Assembly: GCA_905236635.1 (NCBI GenBank)
Contig: CAJOCJ010000004.1
Location: 62,001 to 126,000, forward strand
Direction of reading: 5' to 3'
DNA from: an uncultured Bacteroidales bacterium
GTDB taxonomy: Bacteria > Bacteroidota > Bacteroidia > Bacteroidales > F082
DNA: 64,000 nucleotides
Below the pieces are notes generated by a model that worked only from the letters and a program-made list of their open reading frames with translations, had not been told where the DNA came from and did not search any database. Positions 22,685 to 30,416 of the stretch are shown in pieces (position 1 is the stretch's first letter; the number at the start of each line of letters is the position of its first letter). The translations under genes and the position numbers were made by a program.

Positions 22685-22700
22685 TGGCACATAATTTGAT
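22685..22700 (+). promoter_or_regulatory. Sigma-54-like promoter for hsp20
   Basis: TGGCAC-N5-TTGAT fits TGGCAC-N5-TTGCW except for one base, with the strict -24/-12 spacing. It lies about 82 bases before the hsp20 ATG. No TAnnTTTG box was noticed in this gap. Confidence 0.5.
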
Positions 22701-22781
22701 TTATTTCCAAGCGAACGCTGAAGCGAAAGCCGAGGCGGTCAAACAAAAAGATTGTTTAACAAATTATGGAGGTATAAAATT

Positions 22782-23204
22782 ATGTTACCAGTATTTAAAA
22801 ACAGTTGGTTCCCAACAGTATTTGACGAATTCTTCGACAATGATTTGATGCCTCGTGCCAACACAACAGCACCGGCAGTCAATGTGAAAGAGGACGACAA
22901 GGCCTACACAATGGAGCTCGCAGCCCCAGGCATCAGAAAAGAGTTTTGCCGCGTAAACATCAACGAGGACGGTAATCTTAACATCGCCATCGAAAACAAG
23001 ACAGAACATAAAGACGAAGACCGCAAGCACCACTACCTGCGCCGCGAGTTCTCGTACGCCAACTATGAACAGAACTACACGCTGCCTGATGACGTGGAAA
23101 CCGATAAGATCTCCGCAAAGGTCGAACATGGCATCCTGACCGTGGTCCTGCCAAAGAAGACGAAACAAGAAATGAAGATTTCGAAGAACATTGATGTTCT
23201 TTAG
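22782..23204 (+). CDS. Small heat-shock protein, Hsp20 family
   Basis: A 140-residue alpha-crystallin-type holdase chaperone (cytoplasm). The short N-terminal arm (MLPVFKNSWFPTVFDEFF) is followed by the crystallin core (AVNVKEDDKAYTMELAAPGI ... FSYANYEQNYTLPDDV ... AKVEHGILTVVLPKK), with the conserved GILTVVLPK. The C-terminus is ISKNIDVL, without a clear I-x-I/V of the usual type. The start at 22782 is set by a strong GGAGGT ribosome site (22768-22773); the frame upstream is open but has no such site. It has its own sigma-54-like promoter and a GC hairpin terminator. Confidence 0.93.
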   Translation: MLPVFKNSWFPTVFDEFFDNDLMPRANTTAPAVNVKEDDKAYTMELAAPGIRKEFCRVNINEDGNLNIAIENKTEHKDEDRKHHYLRREFSYANYEQNYTLPDDVETDKISAKVEHGILTVVLPKKTKQEMKISKNIDVL

Positions 23205-23227
23205 TTAAAAGTTGAGAGTTAAAAGAG

Positions 23228-23260
23228 CGCGAAGCGACCAAAGGCCGCTTCGCGTTTTTA
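23228..23260 (+). terminator. Intrinsic terminator of hsp20
   Basis: A stem CGCGAAGCG (23228-23236) with CGCTTCGCG (23246-23254), then TTTTTA. Confidence 0.85.
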
Positions 23261-23261
23261 T

Positions 23262-23294
23262 TTGTCAATTATCAATTATCAATTATCAATTATC
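23262..23294. repeat. Short tandem repeat TCAATTATCA type
   Basis: Four tandem copies of the TCAATTATCAAT-type unit between hsp20 and the convergent exporter gene, ending at the exporter's stop codon. Confidence 0.8.
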
Positions 23295-24481
23295 TAAAAT
23301 CCTATAAGAAGTCCCGCGATTCCTACTGCCAATCCCAACACAATTTTAATGCCCTTGGATAGGACGAAGGCCCTGCGCGACTCGGCAAGCAACGGCAACG
23401 CCCCATGTCCGTCCTGGACTATCGAACTGGCCAGCAAGATGCTTAATGGCAAGGTGCCGTTGGCAAACAACAACACGAAAATCAAATGCGGCCCCGACTG
23501 CGGGATGATTCCAATTAAAATCGCAACTAATAGGACGATATATGGGTTTTTAGTCACAACACCTTGAATATCAACGAAATAGTTGATGACGGTCAGGGCT
23601 ATCATGACTCCTAAAGTCCAGAGGAAGACCTTCGGGAGGTGCACCTTAATGACGTGCTCCCAGATGTGTTCTTCGAGGAAATGCTCCTTGGCGACAATGA
23701 CAATCACAAGGATTATAGAGAACATCGCGATGAGCGTGTAACGGATCCAGTCGGCTTCGCCCTCGTGGTCGTGATGATGTCCTTCATGATGATGCTCGTC
23801 ACATTCAAAATGCTCATGGTCATGATAATCAACCACTTCGTGATGGTGGCCGCCCTCAAACGACTCTATTGCCATCTCTTCACTTTGTCCGCCCATGAGT
23901 ATGTTGAGCTGGTGCTCTCCGTTGATGACGCCGCTCAAAATTAGTCCTAAAACCATGACACACATGGCGATAAGCAGGGCTCTCACGAAGGTGATGTTCT
24001 TGAAATTCTTTCTAACCGTGTGCTCGTGGTGGTGATGATGGCATTCTGGTTCATCGTGAAGAGGGAACGACATCTCCGATAGTCCGATGAATTTGTTTTT
24101 CATCGTCAGCTGGAGGATGCCGCCTATGACTATTGCCGCAACGAACAATATGACGGTGATTTTCAACGCATCGCCAGGGAATAGCGAGAACATGAAAAAC
24201 GCCTCGTCGCCAGCCGTAGCTATCAAAGCCGCTATCAGAGCAGGGAAGTTCACGACACGATGGACATACAGCGACACTATGGTGTAAGTGCCCAGACATC
24301 CCGGGATAACACCCATAAGAGCACCTATTAATATCTGCACCCACGGCGACGCCTGCAGCCGTTTTGACCACAATCCGTCGGTTTTCACGTTGATGTACTC
24401 GATGATAATCATCAGGCCAATGACGAATGCGGCAATGATAAGTGTCTGTTGCAGAATAAGATACAACGTATGTAATGTCAT
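23294..24481 (-). CDS. ArsP_2-like 10-TM metal exporter with His-rich loop
   Basis: A 395-residue inner-membrane protein with about ten predicted spans in two similar halves. Its layout fits the putative heavy-metal (arsenic/manganese-type) exporter family known in Pfam as ArsP_2. Two histidine-rich stretches face the loop between the halves: CHHHHHEH near residue 145 and the HDHEHFECDEHHHEGHHHDHE cluster (residues about 215-240). Such loops usually bind divalent metals such as Zn2+ or Ni2+. The conserved GLxP/PGCLGT-type sequences (GALMGVIPGCLGTYTIV and IIPQSGPHLIFVLLF) mark the pseudo-repeats. The substrate is unknown. The promoter at 24504-24512 is divergent and interleaved with that of rimM. 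Confidence 0.82.
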   Translation of the reverse strand: MTLHTLYLILQQTLIIAAFVIGLMIIIEYINVKTDGLWSKRLQASPWVQILIGALMGVIPGCLGTYTIVSLYVHRVVNFPALIAALIATAGDEAFFMFSLFPGDALKITVILFVAAIVIGGILQLTMKNKFIGLSEMSFPLHDEPECHHHHHEHTVRKNFKNITFVRALLIAMCVMVLGLILSGVINGEHQLNILMGGQSEEMAIESFEGGHHHEVVDYHDHEHFECDEHHHEGHHHDHEGEADWIRYTLIAMFSIILVIVIVAKEHFLEEHIWEHVIKVHLPKVFLWTLGVMIALTVINYFVDIQGVVTKNPYIVLLVAILIGIIPQSGPHLIFVLLFANGTLPLSILLASSIVQDGHGALPLLAESRRAFVLSKGIKIVLGLAVGIAGLLIGF

Positions 24482-24503
24482 GTTTTTTTAAAATTTACAG
24501 CAT

Positions 24504-24512
24504 GCAAAGATA
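24504..24512 (-). promoter_or_regulatory. -7 box for the metal exporter
   Basis: TATCTTTGC on the minus strand, 22 bases from the ATG. Its mirror image lies at 24526-24534, so the two promoters face away from each other and share the 13 bases between the boxes. Confidence 0.6.
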
Positions 24513-24525
24513 ACTTAAAAATGCT

Positions 24526-24534
24526 TATCTTTGC
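24526..24534 (+). promoter_or_regulatory. -7 box for rimM
   Basis: TATCTTTGC, 13 bases before the ATG at 24548; divergent to the exporter promoter. Confidence 0.6.
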
Positions 24535-24547
24535 AAAAAATAAAATT

Positions 24548-25075
24548 ATGACAAAAAACGACTGCTTTTTCTTCGGTAAGATTACGAAAACACACGGTTT
24601 GAAAGGCGAACTGACAGTCAAACTCGATGTGGCCAATCCTAGCGATTTCAAGGATCTCAGATATCTTTTGATTGAAGAAAAAGGAAATCTGATTCCATAT
24701 TTTATCGATTATCAAAAGATTAGCGGTGACAAAATGTTTGTCCAGCTTCAGGATGTGAAGAAGATGGATATGGCTATCACTTTTATCGGAAAAGCGGTGT
24801 TTCTGCCCAACGAGCTGATGCCGGAGTTAGACGAGGATGAGTTTTATTATGATGAAATAAAAGGCTATAAGCTTATCGACAAGACGAAAGGCGAAATAGG
24901 GGACATCTCCGACGTGTTGGAATACCCGACGCAGGCTGTCATACAGGTGATGTGCGACGGAAAAGAGATCCTCATCCCGATTCACGACGACATTATCGAA
25001 AAGGTGGATAAGAAAGCTAAAACATTGACAGTCAACGCTCCAGAGGGGCTTATCGACATGTATCTCAATTTGTAA
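24548..25075 (+). CDS. rimM: Ribosome maturation factor RimM
   Basis: Binds the 30S head (S19) during late 16S rRNA maturation. The protein has 175 residues from ATG 24548 (MTKNDCFFFGKITKTHGLKGELTVKLD). The N-terminal RimM beta-barrel is followed by the PRC-barrel domain (YYDEIKGYKLIDKTKGEIGDISDV ... QVMCDGKEILIPIHDDII). The earlier in-frame ATG lies on the promoter and is rejected. It is followed two bases later by a tRNA methyltransferase gene. Confidence 0.94.
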   Translation: MTKNDCFFFGKITKTHGLKGELTVKLDVANPSDFKDLRYLLIEEKGNLIPYFIDYQKISGDKMFVQLQDVKKMDMAITFIGKAVFLPNELMPELDEDEFYYDEIKGYKLIDKTKGEIGDISDVLEYPTQAVIQVMCDGKEILIPIHDDIIEKVDKKAKTLTVNAPEGLIDMYLNL

Positions 25076-25077
25076 AG

Positions 25078-25788
25078 ATGGATTCCCGCCCGTTTTTCTT
25101 CAAGAAATTTGCGTTGTTTCACCATCGCTCGACCATGAAGATCGGGACGGATGCCATCTTGCTTGCCCGTTGGGTGGAGGTGTCGCCCGATGATGAGGTT
25201 CTCGACATCGGGACGGGCTGCGGTCTCATCCCGCTCATGCTTGCCCAGAAGGGCATAAAAAGTGCCGACGCAGTGGAAATCGACAATGATTCATACGAAG
25301 AGGCGGCGCAAAATTTCAGCAATTCGGCGTGGAAATCGCAACTTTTTGCCGTAAATGACGACGTAAAACACTATTCCGAGGTGTGTACGAAAAAGTATGA
25401 TCTGATAGTGTCAAACCCACCGTTTTTCTTTGGTGACAACATCCCGGAGAAGGCTAAAAAAGGTCTTGCAAGACATACTAACACATTGAGTTACAATGAT
25501 TTGCTTGTGTCTGTAAAGAAATTGTTAAAACCCGACGGACGCTTTTCCTTGGTGCTTCCTGCACGCGAATCGAAGACATTTTTGAAAGATGCTGAAAATC
25601 AAGGATTTTATTTAAAAAAAGAGATGAAAATTGTGCCCATTGAAGGCAAAGAACCGAATAGAATAAATATGCAACTCGTTGTAAATCAAGTGGATAAGAC
25701 TGAAAGTGAGGTTTTTGTTTTGAGGAATCAAGACCATTCATTTACAAAAGATTACAAAGAGTTTTTAAAAGATTATTATTTGGATTGA
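25078..25788 (+). CDS. trmN6: tRNA1(Val) (adenine37-N6)-methyltransferase
   Basis: A Rossmann-fold, SAM-dependent methyltransferase of 236 residues. Motif I is LDIGTGCGLIPLMLAQ. The catalytic NPPFFF motif (SNPPFFFGD) is characteristic of the N6-adenine methyltransferases of the TrmN6/YfiC group. The start ATG is two bases after the rimM stop, so the two genes are one unit, joining rRNA and tRNA maturation. The gene symbol follows family resemblance; substrate is inferred from the family. Confidence 0.88.
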   Translation: MDSRPFFFKKFALFHHRSTMKIGTDAILLARWVEVSPDDEVLDIGTGCGLIPLMLAQKGIKSADAVEIDNDSYEEAAQNFSNSAWKSQLFAVNDDVKHYSEVCTKKYDLIVSNPPFFFGDNIPEKAKKGLARHTNTLSYNDLLVSVKKLLKPDGRFSLVLPARESKTFLKDAENQGFYLKKEMKIVPIEGKEPNRINMQLVVNQVDKTESEVFVLRNQDHSFTKDYKEFLKDYYLD

Positions 25789-25797
25789 AAAATTACG

Positions 25798-25806
25798 TAA
25801 TTTTGC
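25798..25806 (+). promoter_or_regulatory. -7 box for the 4-TM transporter
   Basis: TAATTTTGC, 12 bases before the ATG at 25819. Confidence 0.55.
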
Positions 25807-25818
25807 AAAAATTTTGAA

Positions 25819-26169
25819 ATGTTCAAACTGATAATAACAGCGATAATTCAATCGGCCTTCCTAGCCGTCGCCCAATACTTCATGAAGGTTGGCATGGAAA
25901 GGGTGGTAGAGTACAGCATGTCGTGGGCTTTTTACAGGAGTTTCCTGAACTGGCAGCTCGGCTTGTCGTTGCTTCTGTATATCATTGCGATGATTATCTA
26001 TATGTTTATGCTGAAGAGCTATTCGTTGTCGCTGGTTTATCCGTTGACAAGTATTAGTTATATATTCACAATTCTTCTGGCGATGTTCCTCTTGGGTGAG
26101 ACGGTCCCGGTCGTCAGATGGGTCGGCGTCCTTTTCGTGATGCTCGGCGTCGGATTGATAGCAAGATAG
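25819..26169 (+). CDS. Small 4-TM EamA/SMR-like membrane protein
   Basis: A 116-residue protein with four predicted spans and the EamA/SMR-type signature SLVYPLTSISYIFTILLAMFLLGE near residue 72, resembling ArnE/ArnF-like half transporters. It would work as a dimer; the substrate (drug or lipid-linked sugar) is unknown. It has its own promoter and the lipocalin-like lipoprotein gene follows after 10 bases. Confidence 0.8.
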   Translation: MFKLIITAIIQSAFLAVAQYFMKVGMERVVEYSMSWAFYRSFLNWQLGLSLLLYIIAMIIYMFMLKSYSLSLVYPLTSISYIFTILLAMFLLGETVPVVRWVGVLFVMLGVGLIAR

Positions 26170-26179
26170 TTTAATAGAT

Positions 26180-26515
26180 ATGAAAAAAGTATTGTTATTC
26201 AGTGCTTTGGCACTTTCTTTTGTGATGATTTCATGCACCAACCCGCTGGTGGGAACATGGGTGCAGCCAAGTACAGTCTATACCCAGGAGCAGGGCTTCG
26301 TCTTGGAGAAAGACGGTACAGCATCCGACATCAACATGGATTATGTGGCTTTCACATCATGGGAGAAAAAAGGTGATATGTTAATTTTAAACGGTGAGAA
26401 TGTCGGTTCGGCTCCAAGCGAATTTTCCGACACTCTGATCATCGAAAACGTGACTGAAGATGAATTGACTCTTTCACAATCAGGCTATTCGGTCACATAT
26501 AAAAAGAAAAAATAG
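26180..26515 (+). CDS. Lipocalin-like lipoprotein
   Basis: A 111-residue lipoprotein; lipobox FVMISC near residue 19, then LVGTWVQPS, the GTW motif found in lipocalin-type domains, and beta strands to the Lys-rich end (YKKKK). It is close to the small lipocalin-like family (Lipocalin_3) of Bacteroidota. Ligand unknown. It lies between the 4-TM transporter and arcC with gaps of 10 and 8 bases, so all three genes are likely co-transcribed. Confidence 0.72.
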   Translation: MKKVLLFSALALSFVMISCTNPLVGTWVQPSTVYTQEQGFVLEKDGTASDINMDYVAFTSWEKKGDMLILNGENVGSAPSEFSDTLIIENVTEDELTLSQSGYSVTYKKKK

Positions 26516-26523
26516 TTTTTATC

Positions 26524-27465
26524 ATGGGTAAATTAGTTGTTGTAGCTCTTGGCGGAAACGCTTTGTTGAGGAGCAACCAAAAAGGTACTTACAAAGAACA
26601 GATTGAGAACGTCACCGAGACATGTGAGGCTTTGATGAGCTTCATCAAAAACGGCGACAATTTGATTATCGGTCACGGCAACGGCCCTCAGGTGGGCAAC
26701 GTGATGCTTCAGCACGAGGCGGGCGCCAAGATGTTTGAAGTGCAGGCGATGCCAATGGATTTCTGCGTCTCCGAGACACAGGGTTCTATCGGTTATATGA
26801 TTGAGACTGGTTTCCGTAAAGTGTTGTCACAGCACGGATATAAGCATAACATCGTCACATTGGTGACACGCGTGTTGGTCGACGCCAACGACCCGATGTT
26901 TAAGAATCCTACCAAGCCTGTCGGTCCTTATTATGATAAGGAAGAGGCTGAGGATTATGCCGCCGCCACCGGGGCCATCTTCAAGGAGGACCCGAAGGGC
27001 AGGGGCTGGCGTAAGGTCGTGGCTTCACCTAAGCCATTGGAGATAAATAACATCGAACTCGTCGAGTTGCTCGCACGTCAAGGTAATATCGTTGTCACAG
27101 CGGGTGGCGGCGGCATTCCAGTGGTAGAAAAAGACGGCTACTATGTTGGCGTTGAGGCAGTCATCGACAAGGATCTCGCTTCGTCGCTGGCAGCGGTGCA
27201 GGTGAAAGCCGATGAGTTCTACATTCTCACCGACGTCCCTCAGGCTTACATCAACTTCCGCAAGGAGAACGAGAAGGCTCTGGGAAGAATTACCGTGGCT
27301 GAAGCCAAGAAATACCTTGAAGAAGGACAGTTTACAGAAGGCTCGATGGCACCTAAGATGCGCGCTGCCGTCAAGTTTGTCGAAGAGACAGGCCACGACG
27401 CCGTCATCACCGACGCTACAAGCCTTGGTAACCCTAACGCAGGAACGAGAATAGTTAAAAGATAA
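26524..27465 (+). CDS. arcC: Carbamate kinase
   Basis: Interconverts carbamoyl phosphate plus ADP with carbamate plus ATP, normally the last step of arginine deiminase fermentation. The 313-residue length is standard. Motifs ALGGNALL (N-terminal), HGNGPQVGN and TAGGGGIPV (nucleotide/carbamate sites) are intact. No arcA or arcB is next to it here, so the source of carbamoyl phosphate is not evident. It has an 8-base gap from the lipoprotein gene. The last codons (VKR, stop) lie in an inverted repeat shared with dnaB. Confidence 0.95.
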   Translation: MGKLVVVALGGNALLRSNQKGTYKEQIENVTETCEALMSFIKNGDNLIIGHGNGPQVGNVMLQHEAGAKMFEVQAMPMDFCVSETQGSIGYMIETGFRKVLSQHGYKHNIVTLVTRVLVDANDPMFKNPTKPVGPYYDKEEAEDYAAATGAIFKEDPKGRGWRKVVASPKPLEINNIELVELLARQGNIVVTAGGGGIPVVEKDGYYVGVEAVIDKDLASSLAAVQVKADEFYILTDVPQAYINFRKENEKALGRITVAEAKKYLEEGQFTEGSMAPKMRAAVKFVEETGHDAVITDATSLGNPNAGTRIVKR

Positions 27466-27546
27466 GAGTTAAAAGATAAAAGAGAAGGAGGGGCTGTCAT
27501 TTATTTGATGGCTCCTCCTTTAACTTTCCTCCTTTAACTTTTAACT
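27453..27546. terminator. Bidirectional inverted repeat spanning two stop codons
   Basis: Outer arms AGTTAAAAG (27453-27461) and CTTTTAACT (27538-27546); inner stem AAGGAGG (27485-27491) with CCTCCTT (27514-27520). It covers the end of arcC and reaches the stop codon of convergent dnaB. An intrinsic terminator in both directions is likely. Confidence 0.65.
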
Positions 27547-29104
27547 AAAATGGCAGTGAACTATCTCCGGTGTCGTCGTTCATTCGAGAGCCGACTCTTC
27601 GCTCATTAGGGGCGTTGAAGTTGGCGTTCGGAGCCATCTGTGCCGGTTGGTCGTTGTTGCTGCCGGCATTATTATCATCACTCTTGGCGTAATCCAGTTC
27701 AATGTCTTCGAAACGTGCATATTTTCCGACGAAACGCAACTCCACATCGCCGAGTTTGCCGTTACGGTGTTTTGCAATATTAATGATTGCCTTGCCCTGT
27801 GTTGATTTGTTGTTCTCATCTTCGTTAAGTCCATAATACTCGGGACGATAGATGAATACAACCATATCTGCGTCTTGTTCGATAGCGCCCGATTCACGTA
27901 AGTCGGATAGGATAGGCTTCTTTGAACCTGGACGCGATTCCACGTTACGCGACAACTGTGATAGCGCCAAAACAGGGACGTTCAACTCTTTAGCCAAGCT
28001 CTTCAGCGAACGTGAGATGGTACTGATTTCCTGTTCGCGGTTGCCGTTTTTCTCGGTCTTTGCCGTCATAAGTTGCAGATAATCAATAAAAATCATCTGT
28101 ATGTCGTACTGCTGTTTCATTCGGCGGCATTTGGCACGAAGGTCGAACACCGAGAGCTGTGGGGTGTCGTCGATATACAGCTTGGCGTTTGTGAGCGGCG
28201 TGACTTTGGTGTTGAGTTGTTGCCACTCGTATTCGGCGAGCTGTCCGGAACGAAGTTTCTCGGCAGGCAGTGAGGTCTCCGAAGCAATCAGACGGGTAAC
28301 AAGCTGCACCGATGACATCTCGAGTGAGAAGAATGCTATCGGTTTGTTGAAGTCAACAGCGGCGTTGCGTGCCATGTTGAGTGCGAATGCCGTCTTACCC
28401 ATACTCGGACGTGCCGCGAGGATGATGAGGTCTGATTTCTGCCATCCTTGTGTGATGCGGTCGAGTTGTGTATAGCCCGAAGGTACGCCACGAAGTGTGG
28501 AACCGGCATTTTTGGCTTTTTCGATGTCGTCGATAGCGAGTTTCACGAGGTCCGGCATTTGTTCGCTGTTGCGGCGCAGGTTGTTCTCGCTGATCTGGAA
28601 CAGCTTGTTTTCAGCGGTGTCCAGAAGGTCGAACACGTCGGTGGAGTCCTCGTAAGCGTCTTTTATCGTCTCCGAAGAAATCTTAATCAGCTGACGCTGG
28701 ATATATTTCTGCAGGATGATGCGTGTGTGATACTCGATATTTGCCGAGGAAACCACACGGTTGGTCAGCTGCGAGATGTAATACGGACCGCCTATGGCTT
28801 CGAGGTCGCCTGTTGACTTTAGATGGTTAGTAACCGTAAGAATATCAATGGGTTCTGACTTTGTGAACAGGTCTTTGATGGCTGCGAAAATTATCTGATG
28901 CGCCTCCTTGTAAAACACCTCTGGCGACAGTATGTCGATCACGGCGTTCACGGCCTCTTTTTCGAGCATGAGCGCACCCAGGACCACCTCTTCCAAATCT
29001 ACCGCTTGTGGCGGTATTCTCCCTTGACTATTAAGCACATCCACACTCTGAGTGGCGGATTGTGACCTAACAAAACTCGATTTTTTTATGCTTTCATTAT
29101 TCAT
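27545..29104 (-). CDS. dnaB: Replicative DNA helicase DnaB
   Basis: Hexameric 5'-3' helicase of the replication fork; 519 residues. The N-terminal domain (RIPPQAVDLEEVVLGALML) is followed by the linker and RecA-like core with Walker A ARPSMGKTAFALN and the Walker B stretch MIFIDYLQLM, and by SQLSRNVESR. A Gly/Asn-rich C-terminal tail is typical. Upstream, TAATTTTG-TCAC-ATG places the -7 box four bases from the start, so the mRNA would be leaderless. The only upstream neighbour in the same direction is the DUF2779 gene, 33 bases away. Confidence 0.97.
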   Translation of the reverse strand: MNNESIKKSSFVRSQSATQSVDVLNSQGRIPPQAVDLEEVVLGALMLEKEAVNAVIDILSPEVFYKEAHQIIFAAIKDLFTKSEPIDILTVTNHLKSTGDLEAIGGPYYISQLTNRVVSSANIEYHTRIILQKYIQRQLIKISSETIKDAYEDSTDVFDLLDTAENKLFQISENNLRRNSEQMPDLVKLAIDDIEKAKNAGSTLRGVPSGYTQLDRITQGWQKSDLIILAARPSMGKTAFALNMARNAAVDFNKPIAFFSLEMSSVQLVTRLIASETSLPAEKLRSGQLAEYEWQQLNTKVTPLTNAKLYIDDTPQLSVFDLRAKCRRMKQQYDIQMIFIDYLQLMTAKTEKNGNREQEISTISRSLKSLAKELNVPVLALSQLSRNVESRPGSKKPILSDLRESGAIEQDADMVVFIYRPEYYGLNEDENNKSTQGKAIINIAKHRNGKLGDVELRFVGKYARFEDIELDYAKSDDNNAGSNNDQPAQMAPNANFNAPNERRVGSRMNDDTGDSSLPF

Positions 29105-29108
29105 GTGA

Positions 29109-29116
29109 CAAAATTA
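29109..29116 (-). promoter_or_regulatory. -7 box abutting the dnaB start
   Basis: TAATTTTG on the minus strand with only TCAC before the ATG. A -33 TTTG was not clearly found, so the call rests on the -7 box alone. Confidence 0.45.
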
Positions 29117-29137
29117 TGAATAATGACTATTTGATTT

Positions 29138-30415
29138 TTATATGTTGATAACTTTTTTGAAAATCTCACGCAAGGCTTTGTTCTCTTGTTCTAAGTCGTT
29201 GGTTATCAAACTGCGTTCCATGATGTTGTCGGATAACGCGTTTAAGATTATGCGGCTATGCTCGAAAAGGATCTTGTCGGGGAAGACACTTTCGTAAACA
29301 TTTTTCAATGAGAAGTCAGATTTGACTTTTTCGTGACAAAAGACTGATTGCTGTAATACCTCTCTGAAATTCAAGATTTTATAATTTAAATTCTTGGATG
29401 TCAACGAGTTATATTTCTGTAAGGATGCTGAGATGTTTTGCGGGGCAAAGCATATGACACGCTCAAAACCGGCCAGCCGTTCTTGTAAGATGTCGAGGCT
29501 TTCTTTCCATTTCGAGAGGTCATCGAGACAGTTCCAGTCGTAGATGTCATCGCATTGGCCGTTGTTTGAGAGTATTGAAAATCCTATGATAAACTCTGTA
29601 TATGGCTTGTCGCCGTCGAATAATGGAACGGCTGGCCGGTAAAACAACAAGTTAAGGAAAGCTGTGGTCTGGTTTTTATCGCCGATGAGTTCGTAAAGTG
29701 TCTTGTAATCAATGGAATACGGCTTGTCGGCATCGTTTGGGACGTCTTTCCAGCAATGACCGTGAAACTCGCAACGGTATGGGTTTTCGCATTGGTCGCC
29801 TATAGCGATCTTTGGCGAATGAGGCTGCTTTATGATGTCCTTGAAATGGGCGATGTTTTTGGCTATTATATCCTGATACTGCTCGGCGTAGTCTTTAACG
29901 GATTGAAACACAAACAGTTGCGACAAGTCTAAATCGCCATGTCTTATATAATCGGCATTTATGTACATCAGTTGGATGTCGGAGAGAGGCACTTCGCAGC
30001 CCTTGAGGACATAGTACTGCAAGGCGGCGTCTTTCATGTAGGTCTGACTGATGCCGAGCGAGCTTTTCACTTCTATGGCGCGCCATTTGTCGCCGTCGCG
30101 TACGAGGATGTCGAGCATGATGAGGGTGTCGTCGTATTTGAACACTGCCTCGTACATCACGTTGACGTCCGGATTTGTCAGGTTTTGCTGGGTCTCCGCT
30201 GCTTTTTTGTCGAACTGCGATGGGGAGCTGGGCGTCATGTTGATGCCACCTGGAAACAGCTGCTGGGCTAAGATTCCAACGTCGGTGCCGCGTTTGAATT
30301 TGGCACGTTGCTCCATGCTCAGCTTGTCACGCAAAAACGGCCTGTTTTTAAAAAGATACAAAGCTTTTTCGCATTGCTCGCCTTTGATATATGTCGATTT
30401 GGATAAAATATGCAT
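29138..30415 (-). CDS. DUF2779-type protein with PD-(D/E)xK-like nuclease motif
   Basis: A 425-residue protein from ATG 30415 (MHILSKSTYIKGEQCEKALYLFKNRP). The N-terminus is Cas4/RecB-like, and the segment LDILVRDGDKWRAIEVKSS near residue 110 is the PD-(D/E)xK nuclease signature (the EVK motif). Cysteines CENPYRCEFHGHCW near residue 210 and Cys16 resemble the Fe-S cluster set of such nucleases. The family includes DUF2779 proteins of unknown role, perhaps in DNA repair or defence. The start is one base past the MATE stop, so the genes are translationally linked. The frame upstream to 30457 uses a TTG and overlaps the MATE gene; I reject it. Confidence 0.8.
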   Translation of the reverse strand: MHILSKSTYIKGEQCEKALYLFKNRPFLRDKLSMEQRAKFKRGTDVGILAQQLFPGGINMTPSSPSQFDKKAAETQQNLTNPDVNVMYEAVFKYDDTLIMLDILVRDGDKWRAIEVKSSLGISQTYMKDAALQYYVLKGCEVPLSDIQLMYINADYIRHGDLDLSQLFVFQSVKDYAEQYQDIIAKNIAHFKDIIKQPHSPKIAIGDQCENPYRCEFHGHCWKDVPNDADKPYSIDYKTLYELIGDKNQTTAFLNLLFYRPAVPLFDGDKPYTEFIIGFSILSNNGQCDDIYDWNCLDDLSKWKESLDILQERLAGFERVICFAPQNISASLQKYNSLTSKNLNYKILNFREVLQQSVFCHEKVKSDFSLKNVYESVFPDKILFEHSRIILNALSDNIMERSLITNDLEQENKALREIFKKVINI

Positions 30416-30416
30416 C

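Noticed and set aside
22627-22848. 73-residue frame between ORF6N and hsp20
   Set aside because: It covers the candidate hsp20 promoter and overlaps its start in another frame; no family match recognised.
21672-23204. Complete prophage or integrative element at the tRNA-Ser pair
   Set aside because: Only one ORF6N gene; no integrase, att duplication or phage structural genes are visible between the tRNAs and hsp20.
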